Below are positions 1 through 7,994 of a DNA stretch of 64,000 nt, in pieces. How positions within the stretch are numbered: position 1 is the first letter of the stretch; the number at the start of each line of letters is the position of its first letter. The notes below the pieces were generated by a model. The model saw nothing but the letters and a program-made list of their open reading frames with translations. It was not told where the DNA came from and did no database searches. The stretch lies in NCBI GenBank assembly GCA_900549415.1, contig URNX01000014.1, forward strand, positions 5,586 to 69,585. Reading direction: 5' to 3'. Source of the stretch: an uncultured bacterium (lineage in GTDB: Bacteria > Verrucomicrobiota > Lentisphaeria > Victivallales > UBA1829). Both the position numbers and the translations under genes were made by a program.

Positions 1-2
1 TG

Positions 3-338
3 GCGCGTCTGGCTCCGGAACGTATCGAGGTTCCGAGCGGTTCCATGATCCGCGTTGATTACTCCTCGCCGGACGGGGTTCCGTTCATGGAAGTCCGCCT
101 TCAGGAGATGTTCGGGATGCTGGATACTCCGCGAGTGGTTGACGGGCGGGTTCCGGTCACAATCCGCATGCTCTCGCCCGCAATGCGGCCGGTTCAGACA
201 ACATCCGACCTGCGCCATTTCTGGACGGAAAGCTATTTTCTTGTACGCAAAGACCTGCGCGGGCGTTATCCGAAGCACGACTGGCCGGAGAATCCGCTTG
301 AAGCAAAAGCTCATCGCGGAGTCAGAAAACCGAAATGA
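3..338 (+). CDS. hrpB: ATP-dependent helicase HrpB, C-terminal fragment
   Basis: This is the last 111 residues of a DEAH-type RNA helicase of the HrpB family, cut by the left window edge. The visible part holds the family's conserved C-terminal block: a VPSG motif, VRLQEMFG near the middle, a PVQTTSDLRHFW stretch, and the hallmark VRKDLRGRYPKHDWPENP just before the end. The reading frame is open from base 3, so the gene starts upstream of the window. A hairpin followed by a T-run lies directly after the stop. The helicase core motifs are not in view, so activity cannot be judged; the family name rests on the C-terminal signature alone. Confidence 0.88.
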   Translation, partial: ARLAPERIEVPSGSMIRVDYSSPDGVPFMEVRLQEMFGMLDTPRVVDGRVPVTIRMLSPAMRPVQTTSDLRHFWTESYFLVRKDLRGRYPKHDWPENPLEAKAHRGVRKPK

Positions 339-342
339 AAAA

Positions 343-385
343 CGGCCGGAGCTGAACCCACAGGAACTCCGACCGCTGTCTTTTT
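343..385 (+). terminator. Rho-independent terminator after hrpB
   Basis: A 9-base arm (343-351) pairs with 367-375 with one internal mismatch and is followed by TCTTTTT at 379-385. It sits just after the hrpB stop and just before the end of the convergent minus-strand gene. Confidence 0.65.
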
Positions 386-395
386 ATAAAGAGTC

Positions 396-1517
396 TTAAA
401 TCGACGGTGCGGCAACACCTTCCGCCGGAACAATCACGAGCTTTGCCCCCTTCTGCGAAAGCTGTTTGTTCGCCCAGCGCTTGAAATCGTTGACGGCGTA
501 ATTCGTCAGATGCGGCAGAATCTTCTGCTTGGCGCGATCCTGATGCGCAGCGGAACAGCAGCAGACCGGACGGACATTCGTCACAGCAAAAATGTCACCC
601 TCTTCCGCCTCGGCAAGATGCTGACGAACCCATTTTTTCATGGTATTGATCACGCCAGCCGAAGCAAAGCAGGGAACACCGGGAACAGTAGCTCCATCGG
701 GTCCGACCGCAAGCTGACTCGCATTCCAGGCGAACGCCGCCATATCGAAAACATCCGTAAATGCGGCTTTCGGTCCGCGGGCGGCTTTGCCGCGCCACGC
801 AAGATACCAGCTCATACGGCGGTTGCGTCCGAACGGAACTTCGACTTCCGGCTGCGGATGATACTGATACAATCCCCAGTCCGCTTCAATCCCCGATGCT
901 GTACGCGCAAGGCGGTAGCTTGAAGAGGCGTCCGGCTGTAACGCACACCAGCGCCAGTAGTCCTCGCCAACCGCGATTTCCAGAACCGCCCCCTCCATTG
1001 TCTCTATCAGCAGAGCGACGGGAGGACGGACGGAATCGTACAGGACTGTTCCGGCTTCTGCGGATGCGGCGTCGCGCCAGTCGATCCGGTCGAAAGTCAC
1101 GCCGAACGCGGGAGCATCAAGCAGGGCGAACCGGGCGAATTCCCCGTTCAGCTCGAATCCGCCGGCGGAAATGTTCTGCACGCGGAAGGAGGAACGGATG
1201 ATGAAGTCGGTGGTTACGCTCAGAAAACCTTCCATCAGACGGAACTTGCGGTTGATCGAAGGCTCCGCGCCGAACGGAATTGTGCAAACAGTTTCAAGCT
1301 GCGCTTCCTCTTCGTCGTTGGAGAGATGCACCTTGCGGCGGCCGTGAAGCGCAGTTGCTTCCTCCAGCCCGTCGAGTACAGCATAGCGCGAGACGAACTC
1401 AAGATTTTTCCCGAGCTTGAATGTAAAGAGTCCGGGAGACGGCAGATCGAATTCGGCGATCCAGTTTTTTCCGGCGGAACGGAAGCCGCCGTTTTCCAGA
1501 GTTTCGATTTCCGGCAT
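396..1517 (-). CDS. Conserved-looking protein of unknown function (373 aa)
   Basis: I do not recognise this 373-residue protein. It has no signal peptide or membrane segment. Most of the length reads as alternating short beta strands, as in large beta-sandwich or sugar-epimerase-like folds, while the C-terminal 80 residues are helical and end with a basic stretch (NDFKRWANKQLSQKGAKL). A Cys-Cys-Cys run (VRPVCCCSAAH) in the C-terminal quarter is unusual. Its start codon overlaps the stop codon of the upstream nitroreductase gene, so the two are translationally coupled and share a promoter. The large opposite-strand reading frames here are shadows. No function is proposed. Confidence 0.75.
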   Translation of the reverse strand: MPEIETLENGGFRSAGKNWIAEFDLPSPGLFTFKLGKNLEFVSRYAVLDGLEEATALHGRRKVHLSNDEEEAQLETVCTIPFGAEPSINRKFRLMEGFLSVTTDFIIRSSFRVQNISAGGFELNGEFARFALLDAPAFGVTFDRIDWRDAASAEAGTVLYDSVRPPVALLIETMEGAVLEIAVGEDYWRWCALQPDASSSYRLARTASGIEADWGLYQYHPQPEVEVPFGRNRRMSWYLAWRGKAARGPKAAFTDVFDMAAFAWNASQLAVGPDGATVPGVPCFASAGVINTMKKWVRQHLAEAEEGDIFAVTNVRPVCCCSAAHQDRAKQKILPHLTNYAVNDFKRWANKQLSQKGAKLVIVPAEGVAAPSI

Positions 1518-2026
1518 CAGATCACCTCAAAAACTTGCGCCAGCGGCTTGCGGGTCAGCGGAACGGGTTTGAAACCGTCCGCCGCGTATCCAACCGGCGT
1601 CATGGCAACCGCGCTCTCGCCCTCGGGCAGGTTCAGTGCGGCATTTGCAATATCACGATGGAACGCGCAAATCCAGCAGGTTCCGAGTCCTTCCGCCGTT
1701 GCCGCGAGAATAAGATGTTCCATGATAATGGAGCAGTCGACATCCACAATAGAATCCCCCTCAAGGCGTTTCCATGCGGCAGCGGAGTTGCCGACGACCA
1801 CGGCGATCGCGGGCGCATCCGCGAGCCATGCGAACTTGTTCGACTTGCAGAGAGCCGCACGTTTCGCCGGATCGGTCACAAACAGAACACGGAACGGCTG
1901 GCGGTTGCAGGCTGTCGGGGCAAGGTTCACCGCTTCCGCAATATGCTCAACTGCACTCTGCGGAACCGGAGTCGGCTGATAAGAACGAACGCTTCTGCGA
2001 GCGCGGATGACATCATAAAATTCCAT
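1517..2026 (-). CDS. Nitroreductase family protein (FMN-dependent)
   Basis: A 169-residue single-domain nitroreductase-fold protein, expected to bind FMN and reduce nitro or quinone-like substrates with NAD(P)H in the cytoplasm. The start RARRSVRSY (residues 8-16) is the FMN phosphate-binding signature, followed by LAPTACNRQPFRVLFV, and the C-terminal half contains GLGTCWICAF and a PVGYAADG turn, all typical of small nitroreductases (about 170 residues). The SD AGGAGAA precedes the ATG, and a promoter overlaps the 3' end of murJ. It is the first gene of a two-gene operon with the unknown 373-residue protein. The physiological substrate cannot be deduced. Confidence 0.88.
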   Translation of the reverse strand: MEFYDVIRARRSVRSYQPTPVPQSAVEHIAEAVNLAPTACNRQPFRVLFVTDPAKRAALCKSNKFAWLADAPAIAVVVGNSAAAWKRLEGDSIVDVDCSIIMEHLILAATAEGLGTCWICAFHRDIANAALNLPEGESAVAMTPVGYAADGFKPVPLTRKPLAQVFEVI

Positions 2027-2055
2027 AGCAGGTTCTCCTTTTTCTAGACGACGCT

Positions 2056-2083
2056 AATATAATATGAAAACAGCGTTTTTCAA
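2056..2083 (-). promoter_or_regulatory. Sigma-70-type promoter for the nitroreductase operon
   Basis: On the minus strand TTGAAA (2078-2083) and TATATT (2056-2061) are separated by 16 bases and lie about 30 bases upstream of the nitroreductase ATG. The -35 box overlaps the last codons of murJ. Confidence 0.6.
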
Positions 2084-3657
2084 GAACGCTTCAAAAACTT
2101 CCGTTTCAGTGTATGAACCACAGTTGTCGCTTCCCGGATGCGGAACAGGAATGCGAGAAGCGCAAACACAGCTCCAAACACGCAGCTTGCCAGGAACCAC
2201 GCGCCGCCATGTTTCGGGATCTGCTCCAGCAGCGCAATTCTGCAGAATCCGCGATACGCAAACCAGGCGGCGAATCCGGCGATCACGGAAACCGCAGCGG
2301 TCCGCACGAACAGATGAGCCGTGCTTCTCAGCGGCATGCGTCCGAGGTCGCGCCGCAAAATGTAAAGCAGAATAAAATTGTTCAGATACGCCGTCACCGC
2401 CGTTGCAAGCGCAATTCCGCCCTGCCGCATCGGGTACATGAGCGAAAGACTCAGAATGACATTCAGCACAATGCAGACAATGGAAACATAAACGGGCGTT
2501 TTCATCTGTTTGCGCGAATAGAAGCCCGAAACAGTCACCTTCGTCGCCGCGTATGCCGGAATGCCGAACGCATACCAGAAAAGCGCATACGCGGAGGCGT
2601 TCAGTGCCGTCTCGTCAAATGCGCCGCGCCGGAACAGAATATCAAGAAGATTGCGTCCGAAAAAGAGCATGTAGACCGCCAGCGGAATAGTGATGAACAG
2701 CAGCTGACGCATCGAGCTGAAAAGCATCATCAGCATGGATTTCAACTTTTTTGCGGCGGCGGCTTCGGACATGACGGAAAGAGAAACCGTGCCGAACGCA
2801 ACGGCGAAAATTCCGATCGGCAGATAAATCAGACGGTCGCTATAGGTAAGAGCCGCCGCGGCGTTGTTGTCGATGGACATGGCAATCGTGCGATCGCAGA
2901 GAACGCTGATCTGAAGGGCGGACATGCCGACCAGCCCCGGAAGCGCCAGTTTCAGAATTTCGGGAATGGCGGAGAAATTGAACAGAGTTCCCCGCGAAAA
3001 CTCCGGAACCATTCCGAACTTTTTCAAAAGCCCTCCAAGCACAACCAGTTCCAATGCGCCTGAAATCAGCACGGCAATGCCGAGCATCCGCAGGAACTCA
3101 AGTGCACTTCCCCTGCAGAATCCCGCCGCGCCCAATGCCAGCGCAGCAATCAGACAGACATTCAGCAGGAGACTCGCAAGCGCCGGAAGGACAAAGCTCC
3201 GGAGAGAATTCAGCAGAGATGTAATAATGCCGATCAGGCAAATCAGCACACAGTAGGGCATGACAACCGGAGTTGCAAGAAGCATGAGCTTCCAGCGTGT
3301 CACGGTCACATGAGGTTCGATCAGAATTGCGGGAACAGAAACCGCAACGGTAATTGCGGCCAGCAAAAAGGTCAGCCAGATCAGAATGGTGGAGAATTTG
3401 CGCCGTGCCGCCTCCTGCCCCTCAAGTTTGAGCGTGTGGGAAATCAGCGGAATCAGTGCTGTGCCGAGCGCCCCCTCCCCCAGAATCCGGCGGAAGAGGT
3501 TCGGCAGCAGAAAGGCGGTGGACCACGCGCTCATGACGAGTCCGCCGCCGAGAATATGGGCACAGAGAATCTCCCGGAAAAGTCCGAGAATCCGGCTCAG
3601 GAAAATCACGAAGGAATATCCCATCGTGCTTTTGAAAATTCCCTTGCCGGCCCCCAT
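2080..3657 (-). CDS. murJ: Lipid II flippase MurJ
   Basis: A 525-residue polytopic inner-membrane protein of the MOP superfamily that flips lipid II to the periplasm for peptidoglycan synthesis. The N-terminal segment shows the MurJ pattern: SRILGLFREI (residues 21-30) and the conserved LFRRILGEGA loop (54-63) with the essential arginines and the GEGA turn. About 14 hydrophobic helices are spread over the length, as expected for MurJ/MviN (about 500-530 residues). It lies 9 bases downstream of ychF on the same strand and is probably cotranscribed with it. The divergent murD and nearby murC make this a cell-wall neighbourhood. Confidence 0.95.
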   Translation of the reverse strand: MGAGKGIFKSTMGYSFVIFLSRILGLFREILCAHILGGGLVMSAWSTAFLLPNLFRRILGEGALGTALIPLISHTLKLEGQEAARRKFSTILIWLTFLLAAITVAVSVPAILIEPHVTVTRWKLMLLATPVVMPYCVLICLIGIITSLLNSLRSFVLPALASLLLNVCLIAALALGAAGFCRGSALEFLRMLGIAVLISGALELVVLGGLLKKFGMVPEFSRGTLFNFSAIPEILKLALPGLVGMSALQISVLCDRTIAMSIDNNAAAALTYSDRLIYLPIGIFAVAFGTVSLSVMSEAAAAKKLKSMLMMLFSSMRQLLFITIPLAVYMLFFGRNLLDILFRRGAFDETALNASAYALFWYAFGIPAYAATKVTVSGFYSRKQMKTPVYVSIVCIVLNVILSLSLMYPMRQGGIALATAVTAYLNNFILLYILRRDLGRMPLRSTAHLFVRTAAVSVIAGFAAWFAYRGFCRIALLEQIPKHGGAWFLASCVFGAVFALLAFLFRIREATTVVHTLKRKFLKRS

Positions 3658-3666
3658 TGAAACACC

Positions 3667-4767
3667 TTACACGGAGAAACGGACAAACACGGAGTCGCCG
3701 TCCTGGACAATGTAATCTTTTCCCTCAATCCGGAGTTTGCCGGCGGTCTTGGCCGCATTCCAGTTTCCATATTTCATGAGGTCTTCATAAGAGACAATCT
3801 CCATACGGATGAAGCCGCGTTCCATATCGGTGTGAATCTTGCCGGCCGCCTGCGGCGCCGTGGAACCGCGGGTAACTGTCCATGCGCGGGATTCATCCGG
3901 GCCGGAGGTGAAGAAGGTGATGTAGTCGAGGAGCTTGTAACCCGTATTGATCACGCGCTCAAGTCCGCTCTTCTCCACGCCGATATCTTCGAGGAATGCA
4001 AGTGCCTCGTCGGGCTCGAGCTGAGCGAGATCCTCTTCAAGCTTCGCACAAACGGGAACAACTTCCATGCCGTGCTTCGCGGCGTCGGCAATCAGCTGCT
4101 TGGAAATATCGTCTTTCCCGAAGTTGCGGAACGAATCTTCATCGGTGTTCGCACAGACAAATGCGGGTGTGAGGGTCAGAAGCTGCATGGATTTTGCAAT
4201 GCGGTCGAGCTTCGGATCTTCACGGTCGTAGGAGGGGAGCTTGCCCTGTTCAAGATTCGCGATGAACGCCTGCGCAAGTTCCAGCTCCGCTTTGACTTCG
4301 GGATCGCCGCTGCGCGCCTGCTTGCGGCTGTGGTCGACTTTCTTCTGAAGAAGCTCAAGGTCGGCAAGCATCAGTTCGGTCAGAATCAGCTCCAGGTCGC
4401 GGGAGGGATTGACACTACCTCCGACGTGTACGACATCCGGATCCTTGAACATGCGAACCACATGGGCGACAGCATCGACGTTCCGGATATGTCCGAGGAA
4501 CTGGTTGCCGAGACCTTCGCCTTTGCTTGCGCCTTCAACAAGACCCGCGATATCAATGAATTTCATCGTTGCGGGAACAACTTTCGCGGAATGTTCGAGT
4601 TTCGCCAGATCATCGAGCCGCTTGTCCGGCACGGGGACAATTCCGGTGTTCGGTTCGATTGTGCAGAACGGAAAGTTCGCGGCAACCGCGCCGCCTTTGC
4701 ACAAAGCGTTGAAAAGAGTTGACTTGCCGACGTTCGGAAGTCCGACGAATCCACATGCGAAACCCAT
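3667..4767 (-). CDS. ychF: Redox-regulated ATPase / Obg-like GTPase YchF
   Basis: A 366-residue P-loop NTPase of the YchF/OLA1 family, a ribosome-associated ATPase linked to stress responses. The P-loop GLPNVGKST is at residues 9-17, followed by the family-typical IAGLVEGASKGEGLGNQFL switch region, a NVDAVAHVVRMF strand, a coiled middle region and a C-terminal TGS domain ending in GKDYIVQDGDSVFVRF. Length matches the family (about 363). It is first in an operon with murJ. The upstream region contains a minus-strand promoter candidate at 4811-4838. Confidence 0.96.
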   Translation of the reverse strand: MGFACGFVGLPNVGKSTLFNALCKGGAVAANFPFCTIEPNTGIVPVPDKRLDDLAKLEHSAKVVPATMKFIDIAGLVEGASKGEGLGNQFLGHIRNVDAVAHVVRMFKDPDVVHVGGSVNPSRDLELILTELMLADLELLQKKVDHSRKQARSGDPEVKAELELAQAFIANLEQGKLPSYDREDPKLDRIAKSMQLLTLTPAFVCANTDEDSFRNFGKDDISKQLIADAAKHGMEVVPVCAKLEEDLAQLEPDEALAFLEDIGVEKSGLERVINTGYKLLDYITFFTSGPDESRAWTVTRGSTAPQAAGKIHTDMERGFIRMEIVSYEDLMKYGNWNAAKTAGKLRIEGKDYIVQDGDSVFVRFSV

Positions 4768-4810
4768 TGAAAAATACCTCTTTGACTGTTCGTTGTTGTT
4801 TGCACCCTAC

Positions 4811-4838
4811 AATGTACCATTTTATTTCGTTTTTTCAA
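4811..4838 (-). promoter_or_regulatory. Promoter candidate for ychF-murJ
   Basis: On the minus strand TTGAAA (4833-4838) and TACATT (4811-4816) are spaced by 16 bases, about 45 bases upstream of the ychF ATG. Confidence 0.45.
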
Positions 4839-4906
4839 CTCTCCGCTATTTAAAAAACGAAAAAACGGTGTAAGTTTCTGAAATATCAATTTTCAAAGAG
4901 GCAACA

Positions 4907-6217
4907 ATGCAAAAAAATATTCTGATTCTCGGTTTCGGTATCAGCGGACGCGCCGCCGCAAGGCTCGCCCGCGACCTCGGAATGAACCCGATTCCCGTCG
5001 ACAAAAAAATCTGTGAATGGGACGGCGACGCCGTGTTCAACTGGACGGAGCAAACCGCTCTTCCTCCCGCGGAAACAGCAGTCATTTCTCCCGGAATTTC
5101 CATTCACTCTCCAATGGCTCAGGCCGCGCGCGACGCCGGAGCGCAGGTGATCGGCGAACTCGAATTCGCCTGCCGCGCCCTCCCCTGCCGCTATGTCGCG
5201 ATCACCGGAACCAACGGGAAAACCACAACGACAGAACTCACGACAGCCCTCTTCCGCGCAAACGGTCTGCGGGCGGAGTCCGCCGGAAACATCGGCAACG
5301 CCCTCAGCGACGCCGTTCTTGAAATCCGCCGGCAAAACGATCTTGATCTCCTGACCGTCGAAACAAGTTCCTTCCAGCTCGAAAGCATTGCGGACGGGTT
5401 CACCCCCTCCACGGCGGCATTCCTCAACCTTGCAAGCGACCACATCAACCGTCACGGTTCCATGCAGGGATACCTTGAAGCGAAACTGCGCATCTTCCGG
5501 AACATGAAAACCGGAACAGCCGTTGTCAATTCGCTTCTCAAAAATGAAGCAGCCGGACTCCGGATTCCGCAGATCTTCTTCTCCGGAACCGGAACAGACG
5601 CCGATTTCACTTTCCGCGACGAAACGATTCTTTTCCGCGAAAAGCCCGTTCTCGCATTCAAAGACCTCAAGCTCAAGGGAATCCATAACGCGGAAAACGT
5701 CATGGCCGCACTCGCGATTCTCTACGCGGAATGCGGTGAACGCGCGCTCTTTTCGGAGGAAACGCACCGTGCTCTCCGCGAATTTTCTCCCGACATCCAC
5801 CGCATGGAACTTTTCGCTGAAGCAAACGGCGTGCGCTTCTTCGACGACTCAAAAGCCACCAATCCCCACTCGGTCAACGCCTTCCTCAAGACTTTCGGCG
5901 GAAAGAAAAATTCCATTCTCATTCTGGGAGGGCTCGACAAAGACATGAGCTTTGCTTCCATCCGCGACGATGCGGACAAAATCAAGTGCGCGTTTCTGAT
6001 CGGAGAATGCAAAGAGAAAATTTTCCGCGAACTTTCCGGCGATTTTCCCTGCACTCTCTGCACCACTCTTGAAGAGGCAGCCGCACAGGGCTTCCGCGCG
6101 GCGGAACCGGGCGACCTTCTCGCGCTCTGTCCCGCCTGCGCCAGCATGGATATGTTCAAGGATTACAAGGAACGCGGAGACCGCTTCAAATCCGCCGTCC
6201 GGAATTTGCTGAAGTAG
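4907..6217 (+). CDS. murD: UDP-N-acetylmuramoylalanine--D-glutamate ligase MurD
   Basis: A 436-residue cytoplasmic Mur ligase that adds D-glutamate to UDP-MurNAc-L-Ala using ATP. The N-terminal Rossmann-like domain begins ILILGFGISGRAAARLA (MurD rather than MurC/E/F type) with VISPGI at 59-64. The central ATPase has the P-loop GTNGKTTT (101-108), an ETSSFQLE block and a LNLASDHINRHGS block. The C-terminal domain carries RMELF, DDSKATNPHS and ILGGLDKDMSF, all MurD signatures. The SD-like AAAGAGGC precedes the ATG at 4907. D-glutamate would come from the MurI racemase encoded at 50.9 kb. The neighbouring genes are not mur genes, so the usual dcw order is broken here. Confidence 0.95.
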   Translation: MQKNILILGFGISGRAAARLARDLGMNPIPVDKKICEWDGDAVFNWTEQTALPPAETAVISPGISIHSPMAQAARDAGAQVIGELEFACRALPCRYVAITGTNGKTTTTELTTALFRANGLRAESAGNIGNALSDAVLEIRRQNDLDLLTVETSSFQLESIADGFTPSTAAFLNLASDHINRHGSMQGYLEAKLRIFRNMKTGTAVVNSLLKNEAAGLRIPQIFFSGTGTDADFTFRDETILFREKPVLAFKDLKLKGIHNAENVMAALAILYAECGERALFSEETHRALREFSPDIHRMELFAEANGVRFFDDSKATNPHSVNAFLKTFGGKKNSILILGGLDKDMSFASIRDDADKIKCAFLIGECKEKIFRELSGDFPCTLCTTLEEAAAQGFRAAEPGDLLALCPACASMDMFKDYKERGDRFKSAVRNLLK

Positions 6218-6253
6218 CGTTTTGTACTGTTTTTATCGTGCTTTCTGATATTC

Positions 6254-6275
6254 CAGACTCTTGAATTCCAGTCTG
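6254..6275 (+). promoter_or_regulatory. Dyad operator candidate over the -35 box of the nucleoside hydrolase promoter
   Basis: CAGACT (6254-6259) and its exact inverse AGTCTG (6270-6275) flank a -35 box at 6261-6266. Placement over the promoter suggests an operator for a local regulator, possibly the AraC protein encoded downstream. This is inference. Confidence 0.35.
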
Positions 6276-6289
6276 AAAAGTGCTATTGT
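6261..6289 (+). promoter_or_regulatory. Promoter for the nucleoside hydrolase-araC operon
   Basis: TTGAAT (6261-6266) and TATTGT (6284-6289) are separated by 17 bases and lie about 30 bases upstream of the ATG at 6319. Confidence 0.5.
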
Positions 6290-6318
6290 TTCCTCACGCA
6301 AACGAAAGGACACAAAAC

Positions 6319-7233
6319 ATGAATCAGCGAAACGTTATCCTTGATACGGACATCGGCTTCGATATTGACGACACCTGGGCGCTCGGAATGCTGCTCAACA
6401 TGCCGGGACTGAAAACGAAGTTGGTTCTTGCCGTCTCTCAAACACCCGAATACACAGGTGCGGTCGCGGCAAAATTCCTGCAGGAGGTCGGCAGATCCGA
6501 TATTCCCGTCGCAATCAATCCGGCGAACAGAAAAGCAGATGCTCCGCCGCTGCCTCTGCGGAACTGGCTGGGATGTTTCAAACTCGAAGACTACAGCGGC
6601 ACTGTTTTGCGCAACGGTATTGAAGAGATGATCCGTCTGATTGAAATACACAAGGAAACGACTATCATCGGCATCGGCCCCATGACCAACCTTGCGGAAT
6701 TCTGCCGCAGACGCCCCGACCTTGTCTCCAAGTGCCGTCTTGTCGCAATGGCGGGATCGTTCCACAAGAATTTTCGCGATGCCCCCGGCAAGATCGCAGA
6801 ATACAATGTTGAACACGACATTCCCGCCTCGCAGACCGTTTTCAGCGCGGACTGGAAGGATTTCATCATCACACCGCTGGATCACTGCGGCAATATGATT
6901 GTCGGCGGCGGACTTTATCAGCAGTTCAAGGAGTCGCAGCAGGCGATCCCGCGTACAATTCAGGAAAGTTACCGCAGCTGGCTTCCCCTTTCCGGCGCGC
7001 CGGATGATGCGGAGACAGCCAGCTCCATTCTCTACGATACCGTTGCGGTTTATCTCGCGGCAACGGAACGCAATGTCAAATTCGCCGACATGAATCTGAT
7101 TGTTGACGATAAAGGTTTTCTCCAGACCGCCCCCGGCGGCAGACCGGTCCGCGTGGCGATGGAGTGGGAGGACATTGACGCCTTCAAGCATGAATTGATC
7201 GGAATTCTTCTGCGCGGGACCGTAAAACAATGA
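6319..7233 (+). CDS. Nucleoside hydrolase family protein
   Basis: A 304-residue protein of the inosine/uridine-preferring nucleoside hydrolase (IunH) fold, which cleaves N-glycosidic bonds of ribonucleosides or related compounds. The calcium-binding N-terminus is visible as DTDIGFDIDD (residues 9-18), slightly different from the standard DTDxGxDDAxA because extra residues separate the aspartates. GIGPMTNLAEFCRRRP and the MAGSF block follow, also typical. I chose the ATG at 6319 because an SD (AAAGGA, 6305-6310) lies 8 bases upstream, rather than a start further 5'. The stop overlaps the start of the AraC regulator by 4 bases, so the pair is coupled. The divergent DTD motif means the substrate may not be a plain nucleoside. 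Confidence 0.85.
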   Translation: MNQRNVILDTDIGFDIDDTWALGMLLNMPGLKTKLVLAVSQTPEYTGAVAAKFLQEVGRSDIPVAINPANRKADAPPLPLRNWLGCFKLEDYSGTVLRNGIEEMIRLIEIHKETTIIGIGPMTNLAEFCRRRPDLVSKCRLVAMAGSFHKNFRDAPGKIAEYNVEHDIPASQTVFSADWKDFIITPLDHCGNMIVGGGLYQQFKESQQAIPRTIQESYRSWLPLSGAPDDAETASSILYDTVAVYLAATERNVKFADMNLIVDDKGFLQTAPGGRPVRVAMEWEDIDAFKHELIGILLRGTVKQ

Positions 7234-7994
7234 CAGACGCATTCCCCGCGACCTTCTTTTACGCAGATCTTCATGCGAAGTCCGGCACGGTTCCGTTTCA
7301 TCAGCACGACGGCTGTGAAATTCTGCTGGTTCTCCGCGGAAAGTGCCGTGTGGAAAGCCCGCTCGGAACGCTGAAGGGAAATGCCGGGGATCTGCTGGTC
7401 ATTCCGCCGGGAATCCGGCACAATCAGCTCAGTGAACCGGGAGAACGGAATTTCTTCTGTGTCTTCCGCGCTGAAACAGGTCTGTTCCGGCAGGAATGGC
7501 GCAAAATACACCTTGCCGCCCCGGGCTTTGCCCGGCGCACCCTGCTGGAACTGCAGACGATGAATCTGCACAACGAACGCTCCGGAGCGGACGCCCTGCT
7601 CTGTTCTCTGCTTCAGCGCATTTCCGCGCGGGATGCGGAATCTCCGGAATTTCCGCCGGCTCTCCGCTCCGCACTCGAATATTTTCAGCGGCATTACACC
7701 GAAAATATTTCCGTGGAAGACGCTGCGAAACATGCGGGGATCTGTCCGAGTTTTCTGCGCAGACTCTTTCAGCGGCATTGCGGAGAGAGCCCGCGCCGTC
7801 ATCTTCTGAATCTGCGGCTGGAACGCGCAAGAGTCCTGCTTTGCAATCCCGGGCTCTCCATCGAAGAAATCGCGGAGCAGTGCGGTTTTGAAAACAGCAG
7901 CTACTTCATCCGTTTCTACCGGAAATGCACGGGGAGCACGCCGGGACACGCCAGAATCAGCGCGACTTCAGCAGGCGTGACAACGGGGCTATAA
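7230..7994 (+). CDS. AraC-family transcriptional regulator
   Basis: A 254-residue regulator with an N-terminal cupin-like sensor domain (HQHDGCEILLVLRGK near the start, residues about 20-80) and a C-terminal double helix-turn-helix from about residue 150. The second HTH carries the AraC signature SIEEIAEQCGFENSSYFIRFYRK. It overlaps the nucleoside hydrolase gene by ATGA, so it is probably cotranscribed and senses a ligand related to that enzyme's substrate. The last 38 bases overlap the 3' end of the convergent murC gene. The inverted repeat over the promoter at 6254 is a possible target. Confidence 0.88.
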   Translation: MTDAFPATFFYADLHAKSGTVPFHQHDGCEILLVLRGKCRVESPLGTLKGNAGDLLVIPPGIRHNQLSEPGERNFFCVFRAETGLFRQEWRKIHLAAPGFARRTLLELQTMNLHNERSGADALLCSLLQRISARDAESPEFPPALRSALEYFQRHYTENISVEDAAKHAGICPSFLRRLFQRHCGESPRRHLLNLRLERARVLLCNPGLSIEEIAEQCGFENSSYFIRFYRKCTGSTPGHARISATSAGVTTGL

